Positions 19,553 to 28,240 of a DNA stretch of 64,000 nucleotides are shown in pieces. Made by a program: the position numbers and the translations under genes. The notes under the pieces are model-generated. The model was not told where the DNA came from and made no database searches. It saw only the letters and a list, made by a program, of their open reading frames with translations. Origin of the DNA: Oceanobacter sp. 1_MG-2023 (GTDB lineage: Bacteria; Pseudomonadota; Gammaproteobacteria; Pseudomonadales; Oceanobacteraceae). Numbering within the stretch: position 1 is the stretch's first letter; every line of letters begins with the position of its first letter. The stretch is from contig NZ_JAUYWA010000006.1 in assembly GCF_030689025.1 (NCBI RefSeq), forward strand, positions 1-64,000, written 5' to 3'.

Positions 19553-19646
19553 GATATTGGTTCTGAGTGCCGGGTTGGATAATGGGAATAAACGCGTCAT
19601 TCTAGCGCCGTTTCAAATTGCCGCATTGATCCAGCCCGTATTCCTG

Positions 19647-20168
19647 TTATTCCGCCACACCGAACAGACTGACATCCATATCGGATAGCCAGACAAAAAA
19701 GTCTTTCGGCAAAGGGATATGCTTCACCTCATTGAATTGACTCTGGAATTCCTGCTGGATCGACGCAAAATAATGTTTCAGTTCCGATGTTTCAGCGCCC
19801 AGTTCCGTCATCTGCTGGTAGATATCGGCAACGTATTGATTCAGCAAGATGGTGTCGTCGCAGGCGTCGTCAAAGACGCACTCGCTGGAGGCGTACAGGG
19901 CGGCATTGCACAGGTCGACAATTTGCCATCCCAGGGTGTCGGATTCAGTCAGTCCGGAGCGCCATTCACTGAACTGGGCAAAAAACCGTTCCAGATTGGC
20001 TCGGGAAGTCAGTTCTCCCTTGAGGAAGGCGGTTTGTTTGCTGAGCAACTTGGTGAATGGAGTTATATCCAGTTGTTGATCGTCTTGCCACATCTGCAAA
20101 TGGGGCAAATTGATACGTGCCAGCATCAGGCAATAGGCGCTACGGCCAGCGGCGTGTGCAGGTTTCAT
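19647..20168 (-). CDS. Hypothetical protein, 173 aa
   Basis: I do not recognise this protein. It is soluble, acidic and probably all-helical, rich in Gln, Asp and Leu, with no signal peptide, membrane segment or catalytic motif. The start at 20168 (MKPAHAAG) is preceded by AGGA and lies 20 bases after the rlmG stop. An upstream in-frame start at 20210 would overlap rlmG. The position between rlmG and trhP suggests a conserved accessory gene in an RNA-modification cluster, but that is inference from location only. Confidence 0.6.
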   Translation of the reverse strand: MKPAHAAGRSAYCLMLARINLPHLQMWQDDQQLDITPFTKLLSKQTAFLKGELTSRANLERFFAQFSEWRSGLTESDTLGWQIVDLCNAALYASSECVFDDACDDTILLNQYVADIYQQMTELGAETSELKHYFASIQQEFQSQFNEVKHIPLPKDFFVWLSDMDVSLFGVAE

Positions 20169-20188
20169 AGGAGATCCTGTAGTGGGTG

Positions 20189-21295
20189 TCAGCATTTGGG
20201 TGTCTGGCACCAGAAGATAACAAAGCGTTGATCCGCGCTGATGCGCTGTACCTGGCTAAACAGGCGTTTGAGCAAGGGCGGGTAATTCAAATGCCGGTTG
20301 GCAACGACCAGTAAATTGCCATCGGGCTGTAATTGGCGGGCGGCATCACGGAACATGTCGTTGGCGATGTTGTTCAGCTGCTTGTGGCCATCGTGGAAAG
20401 GGGGATTACAGACGACCCAGTCCAGAGGCTCGCGAATGGTATTGAGACTATGGCCGTGATAACACGACACCTCAAGCCCGGCGTTGGCAGCGTTATGTTG
20501 AGCGGATATAACGGCTGGCAGGTAATCATCCGTCTGGATCAGCTGCAGTTCTGGCTGACGCTGCTTGAGCCACAAACCCAGGACTCCATTGCCACAACCG
20601 AGGTCACAAAGGCGGCCGCTAAAGGTCGGCAGGGCAAGCCTTGTATCTTCCAGTGTGTGTAACAAAAAGGCGGTGCCGGGATCCAGGTTGCTGCGGGAAA
20701 ACACGCCGGGCAACGCTTGAATGTTTAACTGCCCGACAGTATAGCCTTGCCATGTCCGTAATCCGGGATCACTGACCGGGAGACGGATTTGCAGTAGCCG
20801 GGCTTTACGTTGGATCGGCATCTGCCGATACTCGGCACTGTGTTGTTCCAGCCAGTTTAACCAGCGCACCGGGATATGTTTGGCCATGCCTGCCAGGTAC
20901 AAGGGTGTTTTGTGATCCAGGTGTTGATGACACAGCTGCAGCCAGTAACGTAATTGTTCAAAATTTTTGGGTAGCCGGATAACGACTTGTTGTACCTGGC
21001 TGTTTTGCAGGTGTGAAGCCTCGTGAATCCAGTGCTCGTCTGCCAGCTCAAGACTGTTACGCTGGCGGTTGTCGCGGCTGGCTCGTTGGGCGCAGGCGCT
21101 GTCGAGCCAGCTGACCGGTTGAGTCAGGGCGCAGGATAAAGCACCGTAGCGATCATTAAATAGCAGGGTGGGAGCATCACGATCCAGATGATCGAGCAGG
21201 TATTCATCGGCGCTGTCCCAGGGACGGGCGATTTGTTCCGGAACGGCGGGAAAACACGCCAGTTGCAAGGATGTTGCTTGCCACCAGGCCATCAA
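20189..21295 (-). CDS. rlmG: 23S rRNA (guanine-N2) methyltransferase RlmG-like
   Basis: This 368-residue protein has an N-terminal degenerate methyltransferase-like domain and a C-terminal catalytic Rossmann domain. The SAM-binding motif is DLGCGNGVLGLWL and the catalytic motif is NPPFHDG, followed by the RlmG-typical ANRHLNYPPLLKRLF. RlmG methylates G1835 in E. coli 23S rRNA; RsmC (16S G1207) is the close paralogue. The C-terminal ANRHL-Y motif favours RlmG. It overlaps the upstream basic-protein gene by four bases. Confidence 0.85.
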   Translation of the reverse strand: MMAWWQATSLQLACFPAVPEQIARPWDSADEYLLDHLDRDAPTLLFNDRYGALSCALTQPVSWLDSACAQRASRDNRQRNSLELADEHWIHEASHLQNSQVQQVVIRLPKNFEQLRYWLQLCHQHLDHKTPLYLAGMAKHIPVRWLNWLEQHSAEYRQMPIQRKARLLQIRLPVSDPGLRTWQGYTVGQLNIQALPGVFSRSNLDPGTAFLLHTLEDTRLALPTFSGRLCDLGCGNGVLGLWLKQRQPELQLIQTDDYLPAVISAQHNAANAGLEVSCYHGHSLNTIREPLDWVVCNPPFHDGHKQLNNIANDMFRDAARQLQPDGNLLVVANRHLNYPPLLKRLFSQVQRISADQRFVIFWCQTPKC

Positions 21296-21636
21296 TAAAT
21301 ATCTTTGAAATCTTTGTCTTCCAGTTGGTCGAGCAAGGAGCGTTCCGGGGCGTCAGTTTTGGGTTGACTGGCGGCGAGTGGTGCTTCTTTGGCTTCAACC
21401 TTGCGCTCGGTTTTTTTCGGGGTGGCCGCTGCTTTGTCTGTTTGTTGTTCTTTGTTCTGCGCCGCTTTGACATCAGGGTTGTCGGCCAGAAACTTTTCAA
21501 ATACCGACGGAACACGGTTTTTGACTCGTTTGCCGGTTTGACGGTCATTACCCGCTTCGCGTTTGAGCTTGGCAGTGTTGCCGGTTTTTACCTTGTGGAT
21601 GCGTTTGAGAGATCGGTTTTTTTTCAGACGGGTCAT
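21292..21636 (-). CDS. Small basic, probably disordered protein
   Basis: The 114-residue protein is rich in Lys, Arg, Ala and Gln, with an extremely basic N-terminus (MTRLKKNRSLKRIHKVKTG) and an acidic C-terminal tip (LLDQLEDKDFKDIY). It looks largely unstructured and could bind RNA or ribosomes, but no family is recognised. Its ATGA overlap with rlmG and shared strand indicate an operon with an rRNA methyltransferase. Confidence 0.6.
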   Translation of the reverse strand: MTRLKKNRSLKRIHKVKTGNTAKLKREAGNDRQTGKRVKNRVPSVFEKFLADNPDVKAAQNKEQQTDKAAATPKKTERKVEAKEAPLAASQPKTDAPERSLLDQLEDKDFKDIY

Positions 21637-21776
21637 GTTTGGCTACATCAACAAGAGTGGTGAACGATTAGCCAATAATAACAAAGAGCCGCAGTATTTA
21701 CATCTGGTGCTGGCGCGTTATTGTGTCCGGCCAGTTGGCTTTAACACATGTTCATAAATAGGGAACTACCTTTTAA

Positions 21777-22715
21777 ATGTATTGGCAATCCTTTGTTTTT
21801 ACAGGAGAAATCATACTTCCTGTATTTCTTCTTGTGGTTCTCGGTATTTTCCTGCGGCAGCGGCGGGTGATCGACGATCATTTTGTGACGGTCAGCTCCC
21901 GGCTGGTATTTACCCTGACCTTGCCGGTATTGGTGTTTCTGGCCATTGCCAAAGTACGATTTGATTCCGGTGTTCATATTGAACTGATAGTGTTTGTGGC
22001 GCTGGCAATTTTGAGTAGCTGCCTGTTCAGTTTTGTATGGGCCAGGTTTGCGGGCATCGACGAAGATGACGTCAGTGCCTTTGTGCAAGGGGCATTTCGG
22101 GGTAACTTGGGTATTATCGGTATCTCGATGGTGGTTTATGCTTTTGGCGACCAGGGTACGCAGATTGGCGCTCTGGTGCTTGCGGTCGGTGTGCCAGCGT
22201 ATAATCTGTTGTCCGTTGTGGTGTTGGCCCGGGGACAAGGTGTTAACTGGTCTGGGCAGTTGTTGATGATCGCCAGAAATCCGTTGATCATTGCCATTGT
22301 ACTGGCTTTGCCTTTCAGTCTGTTTGGCTGGCAGCTGCCGAAACCGCTGCACAGTGCGGCCAGTAGTCTCGGCCAGATGACGTTGCCGCTGGCCTTGATC
22401 AGCGTTGGTGGTACGCTGGACTTCGGCGCGCTGAGAAAAGCCAACTCTACCACGCTGCAAATGGCCTTGCTAAAGCTGGTGATTTTGCCAATTTTGATTG
22501 TGTCCGCCGCGATTGCCATGGGTTTTCGTGGTGTCGAGCTTGGAGTGGTTGCCCTGATGATGGCGTGCCCAACAGCCGCAGCCGCTTTTGTGATGGCCAA
22601 GGCAATGGGGGCAAATCATGTGCTGACCGCCAATGCGGTTGCAGTTAGCACTTTGGGCTCTATGTTGACGATGGGCGGAATTTTCTATGTTTTACGGATA
22701 ATGTCGCTGCTATAG
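21777..22715 (+). CDS. AEC (auxin efflux carrier) family transporter
   Basis: The 312-residue membrane protein has about ten hydrophobic segments in two halves separated by a central hydrophilic loop, typical of the AEC/Mem_trans family (YfdV, MdcF, MleP). These carriers export or exchange organic anions such as malonate or malate. The C-terminal pattern CPTAAAAFVMAKAMGANHVLTANAVAVSTLGSM is characteristic. Substrate is unknown and there are no metabolic neighbours to suggest one. The gene is divergent from the small basic-protein gene. Confidence 0.85.
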   Translation: MYWQSFVFTGEIILPVFLLVVLGIFLRQRRVIDDHFVTVSSRLVFTLTLPVLVFLAIAKVRFDSGVHIELIVFVALAILSSCLFSFVWARFAGIDEDDVSAFVQGAFRGNLGIIGISMVVYAFGDQGTQIGALVLAVGVPAYNLLSVVVLARGQGVNWSGQLLMIARNPLIIAIVLALPFSLFGWQLPKPLHSAASSLGQMTLPLALISVGGTLDFGALRKANSTTLQMALLKLVILPILIVSAAIAMGFRGVELGVVALMMACPTAAAAFVMAKAMGANHVLTANAVAVSTLGSMLTMGGIFYVLRIMSLL

Positions 22716-22761
22716 TGACGCTCTTAGGCTGTTTTTGACAATTTTGGGATCGGTGGTGTAA

Positions 22762-23736
22762 ATGCCAGAGGGGAAGCGCCAGTTAGTTTACTTGGCATCT
22801 AATCAGCAGGGACTTGAGCTGGAACGTTACGAGATTGAGCGCTTGCTTGCCCGAATGGATATGACCAATGTCAGTTTTTCCTGTCGGGAAGACGGTGAGG
22901 GTTACGATTGGGATCTGGCGCGTCGACAGATTGAACTGGCTGATTTTTTTATTCTTCTGGTTGGGGATGACTATGGCCCAATGGCACCAACCGGTATCAG
23001 TTATCTGCATAGAGAGTTTGTCCATGCCAGGACGGTAGGCAAACCGGTATTGGCATTCCTTAAAAAACTTCCGGTCGCCGGCTCACTGTCAGTCGAGCAG
23101 GGGCGATTGAAGGGTTTTTATCAGTTGGTGACTCAGCAGGTCAGTTATAAATTGTGGCATCTGCGGGATGAATTATTGTCGTTTGTTCGGGCGGCCATTG
23201 GCAGTCTTGAACTGAATGCCGATTCCGGTTGGGTTCGCTGGGCTGATGTAATGGGTGACCAGGTGTCCGATCCGGCAAGTTCCGACCTGGCGACGGCCAG
23301 TAATGCCTCCATTTCCGATCTGGCCAGCACGGCACTCTCGGTACGGGAGCGGCTGGAAATGAGTCGCAAGTCCATCAATCTGATGGTGTCGGCCAAGGTC
23401 TATCAGGGGGGCAATCTATCACGTGAAGAAATGGTGTTGCCTGCCCGTCTGGATCAGCTGTACCGGGCACTGCGCAGTTCTTTTGTCGGTAATATCAGCG
23501 AAGATCGGCTGCGTGCCTGTCTGGAAGCATTTATTGCCGAGACCGTTCGAAAACAGTTGTTGGGACGTCGACCCAATGCCCATGCAGTTGATGATATTCG
23601 GGTAAGCAAGTCCCAATTCCGCTCCATTATGGAAACCTGGGAACGGCTTGGTCAGGCAAGTCGCACGGAAAAGTCCGGTCGTTATTATTGGGTGGCCAGC
23701 GAAGAAACGCCGGTACGTACTGTCGGCGCTCCCTGA
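22762..23736 (+). CDS. DUF4062-domain protein
   Basis: The N-terminal 110 residues match DUF4062, a small Rossmann-like domain related to TIR/nucleoside-deoxyribosyltransferase folds. Visible parts are VYLASNQQGLELERYEIERLLARM, the SCREDGEGYDWDLARRQIELADFFILLVGDDYG core, and YLHREFVHARTVGKPVLAFL. Residues about 190-320 form a second domain ending in RSIMETWERLGQASRTEKSGRYYWVASE, which resembles a winged-helix/beta-hairpin unit. DUF4062 occurs in signalling and immunity-type proteins, often fused to effectors or NTPases, but function here is unknown. It is a single gene with no partner NTPase beside it. The ribosome site before ATG 22762 is weak. Confidence 0.75.
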   Translation: MPEGKRQLVYLASNQQGLELERYEIERLLARMDMTNVSFSCREDGEGYDWDLARRQIELADFFILLVGDDYGPMAPTGISYLHREFVHARTVGKPVLAFLKKLPVAGSLSVEQGRLKGFYQLVTQQVSYKLWHLRDELLSFVRAAIGSLELNADSGWVRWADVMGDQVSDPASSDLATASNASISDLASTALSVRERLEMSRKSINLMVSAKVYQGGNLSREEMVLPARLDQLYRALRSSFVGNISEDRLRACLEAFIAETVRKQLLGRRPNAHAVDDIRVSKSQFRSIMETWERLGQASRTEKSGRYYWVASEETPVRTVGAP

Positions 23737-23737
23737 A

Positions 23738-23755
23738 CGCCAGAACAGTCTGGCG
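23738..23755. terminator. Inverted repeat between convergent genes
   Basis: A 7-bp CGCCAGA/TCTGGCG stem with an ACAG loop starts just after the stop of the DUF4062 gene and precedes the convergent arsR-like gene. The trailing bases are only moderately T-rich, so it is a probable but weak terminator. Confidence 0.5.
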
Positions 23756-23792
23756 CATTGGTTCTTTATCCCTGTCCCTTGTTGATTCCTGG

Positions 23793-24137
23793 CTAGCTGC
23801 GAGTGCTGGACGAATTATCCAGCAACGACTGACGCTGCTCCCACTCTTCTTTCATGCTGTCGCAAACAGTGCCGCACAAATCAAAAATGAAAGGTGCGCC
23901 GATACTGAAATACGCCATATTGCCTTCCTGGCGACGGCGGACCAAGCCATGGGTTCTCAGTGTCGACAAGTGCTTCGACACATTGGGCTGGGAGGCTCCT
24001 GTTGCGGTCACCAGTTGACCTACGGATTTTTCTCCCGGTTGCAGCTGATGCAGAATTCTCAGGCGCATGGGGTCGGATAATAAACGAAATCGCTGTGCGA
24101 TCAGTTCCAGCATTTCTTCAGATAAAATTTCTTGCAT
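23793..24137 (-). CDS. ArsR-family transcriptional regulator
   Basis: The 114-residue winged-helix repressor has the HTH at about residues 37-63 (VGQLVTATGASQPNVSKHLSTL) and the wing RRRQEGNMAYFSI. Two cysteines spaced C-x3-C (Cys88, Cys92) follow the wing and could bind metal or form a redox switch. They are not at the canonical alpha-3 ELCVCD position. The related family of sulfur-sensing ArsR repressors (BigR/SqrR) uses differently spaced cysteines. The target gene is not obvious: the flanking genes are convergent or unrelated, so it may regulate itself. Confidence 0.88.
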   Translation of the reverse strand: MQEILSEEMLELIAQRFRLLSDPMRLRILHQLQPGEKSVGQLVTATGASQPNVSKHLSTLRTHGLVRRRQEGNMAYFSIGAPFIFDLCGTVCDSMKEEWEQRQSLLDNSSSTRS

Positions 24138-24232
24138 AGTGATTCTCTCCTTCTTGTTGGAGAGTGTACGTCATGTTCCAGCATTCAAATATAGGCATAA
24201 AGATATGAATGATGGAATTTTTTCATTTCAGC

Positions 24233-25327
24233 TTATTCTTTTTTGTTATTAGGGTAAGAAAAACCAGCCCAAACTGGCAGATGGTCTGACAGATTTTGTG
24301 TCGTCCGGGTGTTAATGACCTCTGGATTGTGTGCGGATAACTGTTGGCTGTAGAACAGATAATCCAGCGTTCTGTCCGGGCCGGAGACATCCGGGTCATT
24401 CGGGTAGTGGGTAAACCATGTGGCGGCTTCGCTCTGGATGTTCTCTACGGAAGGAACGGATGGCCACTGGAGCAGTCGGCGTAACTCGGTATTTTCCTGG
24501 TACAGATAACGCTGGCTGGGTTGCAGCTGAGCCAGTTGTCCTGGCATCAGCAAGTTAAGATCACCACCCAGAATAAACGGCCGGTCCTGGCGGTCTTGCT
24601 TTTGCATCAGGCTGGCGGCGATATCCACCTGCTGCTCCATGGTATCGCTGCCTTGGGCAAAAGCGTCAAAGTGGGTGTTAAACAGTTGCCAATCAGGACC
24701 GCCCTCGGTGGGCAGTCGAGCTTCCAGAATGGCCCGCTTGAGGTAAAACTGTGCGGAGACGATATCCATCGGAGGTTGTGGCAGGCGGTGGCGCAGAGCA
24801 TCACTGAGTTTATAACGCGACAATGTCACCAGTTTCATGCCAACACTGCCCATGATCTGGGGGTGTGGAATGTAATCCGCTTTCCAGTAATAGGTACTGG
24901 CAATACAGGGATAACGGTTTGCTGGTAACTGCTTTAGCAACTCGGCCAGTTGATCGCCATGGTCGGTGGCGGCTGCACCATCGTGAACTTCCTGCAAAAA
25001 AACAATATCCGGTGCAGTTTCTTTCAGTAAGGCAGCAATGCCGCTGATGGTGGTGGCTATGTCCTGGCTTGATGGTCGGGTATCTGGCCCCTGGTTGTCT
25101 GGCATATCGAAATAGAAAACATACTGTTTGCCCGCAAAAAACTGCACGTTGTAGCTCATGACCGATAAAGGTCCCTGGCGGGCATCGTACTCAGGGGTTG
25201 TGGTGGGGCAAGACAGTTCTGCGGTTTCTTGTGCGGCGGGATGGTAGGTGCTGCTGTACACCCAGGCAGCAAATCCCAGTGCCAGAAGGGCAGCAAATCC
25301 TGCCAGGCTATAGATTGTTTTTTTCAT
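24233..25327 (-). CDS. Membrane-anchored endonuclease/exonuclease/phosphatase family protein
   Basis: The product has 364 residues starting MKKTIYSLAG. An N-terminal hydrophobic helix (about 5-25) anchors or exports it. The remainder is the EEP fold: SYNVQFF, the Glu-containing VFLQEVHDG, NTHFDAF, the GGDLNLL metal/catalytic segment and the final catalytic SDHLPVW. Members hydrolyse phosphodiesters in nucleic acids, sphingomyelin or inositol phosphates. The substrate cannot be assigned, but an extracytoplasmic location argues against DNA repair. The ATG at 25327 follows CGGAG and is preferred to an upstream in-frame start. Confidence 0.82.
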   Translation of the reverse strand: MKKTIYSLAGFAALLALGFAAWVYSSTYHPAAQETAELSCPTTTPEYDARQGPLSVMSYNVQFFAGKQYVFYFDMPDNQGPDTRPSSQDIATTISGIAALLKETAPDIVFLQEVHDGAAATDHGDQLAELLKQLPANRYPCIASTYYWKADYIPHPQIMGSVGMKLVTLSRYKLSDALRHRLPQPPMDIVSAQFYLKRAILEARLPTEGGPDWQLFNTHFDAFAQGSDTMEQQVDIAASLMQKQDRQDRPFILGGDLNLLMPGQLAQLQPSQRYLYQENTELRRLLQWPSVPSVENIQSEAATWFTHYPNDPDVSGPDRTLDYLFYSQQLSAHNPEVINTRTTQNLSDHLPVWAGFSYPNNKKE

Positions 25328-25416
25328 CGATCCGGACTCCGTGTCAGAATGCAGGCCAGCGGTGGGCATCCAGGGCTAACTCACTGTATACTGACGCCGC
25401 CATTTCAGGGGGTGTC

Positions 25417-26442
25417 ATGTTAAAACATTTGTTTGTTGTTCTCTTGGTAATTTTCACCGCCGCCGGGTGTAGCCAGCCGGATTCAGTCGTCAAGGTCGCA
25501 GGGCCGACCATGGGCACGCAATATCACGTCAGCTGGATCGGCCAGAACGACAGCGCCGAACAGATCCAGCATCTGATCGATCAGCGCCTGGCGGATATCA
25601 ATCGCATTATGTCTACCTATGATCCTGACTCGGAGTTGTCGCAATTAAACCGGCAAACCCTGGCGCTGGATAATGTCACCTTGTCTGAAGAGTTGGCCGA
25701 TGTATTGGCACAAGCACTGATGATTTATAACCAGAGTGAAGGCCGGTTTGACGTTACCGTTGGCTCTTTGGTTAATGCTTGGGGTTTTGGGCCGGGCAAA
25801 CACCGCGACCAGAAGTTGTCGGAAGAAGAGGTCAACGGCCTGCTTGCCGGTATCGGCTCTGACGCTATTCATCTTGATGACCGGACCCTGTCAACCGACA
25901 AACCGCTGTATATCGATTTGTCTGCCATTGCCAAGGGATGGGCAGTTGACCAGATTGGCTATTTGTTGGAGCAGCAGGGGGTGGTCTCTTATCTGGTGGA
26001 AATTGGCGGTGAGCTGAGAGCGCGTGGTAGCAAGCCGGATGGCAGTGGTTGGCGGGTTGCCATAGAACGGCCTGCACTGGATAGTATGACGCATCAGGTA
26101 CAGCTGGTTCTGGAGCCCGGTGACTCGGCGTTGGCAACCTCCGGTGACTACCGCAATTATTTTGAAGAGCAGGGGGTGCGTTATTCTCATACTATTGACC
26201 CGCACACCGGCTATCCGATTACTCACCAGCTGGCGTCAGTGACCATTCTGAATCCCAGCTGCGCCCTGGCAGATGCCTGGGCAACGGCCTTGACCGTTGC
26301 TGGCCCTGAACAGGCTGTTTTACTGGCCAACCGTTATCAGTTGACGATGTATGCCATTGTACGTACTGGAGACGGCTTTACCGAGTTGGCTTCTGATGAA
26401 TTTTTACGTCGTTTTCCTGGTCTGATGCAGGGAAACGAATAA
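25417..26442 (+). CDS. apbE: FAD:protein FMN transferase (ApbE), lipoprotein
   Basis: This 341-residue protein has a lipobox signal (VIFTAAGC, Cys about residue 18) and the ApbE domain from GPTMGTQYHV onward. Key parts are MSTYDPDSELSQLN, WGFGPG, LSAIAKGWAVDQ and the C-terminal SHTIDPHTGYPI with DAWATAL. ApbE covalently attaches FMN to Thr residues of exported or periplasm-facing proteins, notably NqrB and NqrC. The ATG at 25417 follows AGGGGG. The downstream nqrM gene, 13 bases away, supports an Nqr role. Confidence 0.95.
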   Translation: MLKHLFVVLLVIFTAAGCSQPDSVVKVAGPTMGTQYHVSWIGQNDSAEQIQHLIDQRLADINRIMSTYDPDSELSQLNRQTLALDNVTLSEELADVLAQALMIYNQSEGRFDVTVGSLVNAWGFGPGKHRDQKLSEEEVNGLLAGIGSDAIHLDDRTLSTDKPLYIDLSAIAKGWAVDQIGYLLEQQGVVSYLVEIGGELRARGSKPDGSGWRVAIERPALDSMTHQVQLVLEPGDSALATSGDYRNYFEEQGVRYSHTIDPHTGYPITHQLASVTILNPSCALADAWATALTVAGPEQAVLLANRYQLTMYAIVRTGDGFTELASDEFLRRFPGLMQGNE

Positions 26443-26455
26443 CGAGGATAATCTT

Positions 26456-26689
26456 ATGACTATGATGATTGTGGCCTTTGCGGTCATGTTATTGATTGTG
26501 GCTGCCATGGCTGTTGGTGTGCTGATGGGACGCAAACCTATTTCCGGTTCATGCGGTGGTATGGCAGCGATCGGCATGGAATCTGCCTGCGATGTGTGCG
26601 GCGGTGACAAGAAAAAATGCGAGAAAGAAAGCAAGATTGCCGCCGCCAAATCAGTCGGCGCCGAGTTTTACGACGCGACCAAGCGCTAA
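26456..26689 (+). CDS. nqrM: Na+-NQR maturation protein NqrM
   Basis: The 77-residue protein has an N-terminal membrane helix (about 3-23) and a cysteine-rich tail with GSCGG, ACDVCGG and KKCEKE, the pattern of NqrM (formerly DUF539). NqrM is needed to place the iron centre in the Na+-translocating NADH:quinone oxidoreductase. It is usually the last gene of nqrABCDEF-apbE-nqrM. Here apbE-nqrM stand alone, so the nqr structural genes must be elsewhere in the genome. Confidence 0.92.
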   Translation: MTMMIVAFAVMLLIVAAMAVGVLMGRKPISGSCGGMAAIGMESACDVCGGDKKKCEKESKIAAAKSVGAEFYDATKR

Positions 26690-26699
26690 CAACCTTACC

Positions 26700-26725
26700 T
26701 GGCCATTTGCTCTAGAATATGGCCA
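26700..26725. repeat. TGGCCAT/ATGGCCA inverted repeat between nqrM and sthA
   Basis: Perfect 7-bp arms are separated by 12 bases, 10 bases after the nqrM stop and 42 bases before sthA. It could be an operator for sthA or a weak terminator of apbE-nqrM. The sequence alone does not decide. Confidence 0.35.
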
Positions 26726-26767
26726 AGATCGGAATTGAATACTCACTGGATATGGGAGCACTGTTAG

Positions 26768-28159
26768 ATGGCAGATTACCGCTATGATGTAGTCATTATT
26801 GGCGCCGGCCCTGCGGGAGAAGGGGCAGCAATGAATGCTGCCAAACACGGCAAGAAAGTGGCCGTCATTGAAGACAAGAAGATGGTCGGCGGTAACTGTA
26901 CTCATTGGGGGACCATTCCCTCCAAGGCATTACGTCACGCCGTCAAACAGATTATTCAGTTTAATACCAATAATATGTTCCGGGAGATTGGTGAGCCACG
27001 CTGGTTCTCATTTCCACAGGTATTAAAAAGTGCCGAAAAAGTCATTGGCAAGCAGGTCAAGTTGCGTACCGAGTTTTACGGTCGCAACCGTATTAACGTA
27101 TACACAGGCAAAGCCCGTTTTGCAGATGCCAATACGGTAGATGTATATCAAGGTGATACCAGCAATACACGCCTGCACGCCGACCAGATTGTGGTAGCAA
27201 CCGGTTCCAGCCCATGGCGTCCAAGCAGTATTGATTTTAATCACCCGCGCATTTATGACTCCGACACCATTCTGACACTGAGCCATACGCCGCGGACCAT
27301 TATTATTTATGGTGCCGGTGTGATTGGTTGTGAATATGCTTCGATCTTTTCCGGGCTTGGCGTCAAGGTGGATCTGATTCACCCCGGCGACCGGTTATTG
27401 AATTTCCTTGATGATGAAATCTCCGACGCATTGAGCTATCACTTGCGTGACAAGGGGGCATTGATCCGGCACAACGAGCAGTTTGACTCCGTTGAGAGTA
27501 ATGATCGTTTTGTCACCATGATCATGGCGTCTGGTAAAAAGGTCAAAGCTGATGCTTTCTTGTGGGCTGCGGGTCGAAGTGGCAACACCAAAAACCTGGG
27601 ACTGGAGAATCTGGGACTGGAAGCCAATTCCCGTGGGCAAATTGAAGTCGACAAGGAATACCGCACTGCGGTACAGAACGTCTACGCCATTGGTGATGTG
27701 ATTGGCTGGCCGGCGCTGGCCTCAGCAGCGTACGACCAGGGTCGTGCAGCGGCATCGGTTATTGCCTGCCCGTCTGACTTCCACTACGTGGATTCTGTGC
27801 CTACCGGTATCTACACCATTCCGGAGATCAGCTCGGTCGGTAAAACCGAGCGTCAGCTGACCGAGGAAAAAATCCCTTACGAAGTGGGGCAGGCGTTCTT
27901 CAAGAACATCGCCCGGGCGCAGATTACGGCCGAAGGGGTGGGTATGCTGAAATTGCTGTTCCATCGCCAAACGCTGGAAATCCTGGGTATTCACTGTTTT
28001 GGTGACCAGGCAGCGGAAATTGTTCATATCGGTCAGGCCATCATGAACCAGAAAGGTGAAGGCAATACCATGAACTATTTTATCAACACCACCTTTAACT
28101 ACCCAACCATGGCAGAAGCCTATCGTGTTGCGGCATTAAATGGCTTGAATCGCCTGTAA
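26768..28159 (+). CDS. sthA: Soluble pyridine nucleotide transhydrogenase
   Basis: This 463-residue flavoprotein transfers hydride between NADPH and NAD+ and so balances the two pools in the cytosol. It has the FAD-binding [11 protein letters not shown], then [17 protein letters not shown], where the redox-active cysteine pair of related disulfide reductases is replaced as expected for SthA. The NAD-binding [13 protein letters not shown] and the C-terminal dimer interface [18 protein letters not shown] are also present. Length matches the family. It lies downstream of apbE-nqrM on the same strand. Confidence 0.96.
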   Translation: MADYRYDVVIIGAGPAGEGAAMNAAKHGKKVAVIEDKKMVGGNCTHWGTIPSKALRHAVKQIIQFNTNNMFREIGEPRWFSFPQVLKSAEKVIGKQVKLRTEFYGRNRINVYTGKARFADANTVDVYQGDTSNTRLHADQIVVATGSSPWRPSSIDFNHPRIYDSDTILTLSHTPRTIIIYGAGVIGCEYASIFSGLGVKVDLIHPGDRLLNFLDDEISDALSYHLRDKGALIRHNEQFDSVESNDRFVTMIMASGKKVKADAFLWAAGRSGNTKNLGLENLGLEANSRGQIEVDKEYRTAVQNVYAIGDVIGWPALASAAYDQGRAAASVIACPSDFHYVDSVPTGIYTIPEISSVGKTERQLTEEKIPYEVGQAFFKNIARAQITAEGVGMLKLLFHRQTLEILGIHCFGDQAAEIVHIGQAIMNQKGEGNTMNYFINTTFNYPTMAEAYRVAALNGLNRL

Positions 28160-28180
28160 ATACAAGATGGCCTTGCTTGT

Positions 28181-28208
28181 AAATACACCGCCTCCTGGCG
28201 GTGTATTT
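28181..28208. terminator. Bidirectional terminator between sthA and thiI
   Basis: A perfect 12-bp stem (AAATACACCGCC and its complement) with a TCCT loop sits between the convergent sthA and thiI stops. The A/T ends of the stem give U-rich tails in both directions. Confidence 0.8.
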
Positions 28209-28240
28209 GTCTCTGCTGCCTGATCATCAGGTCGGCGCAC

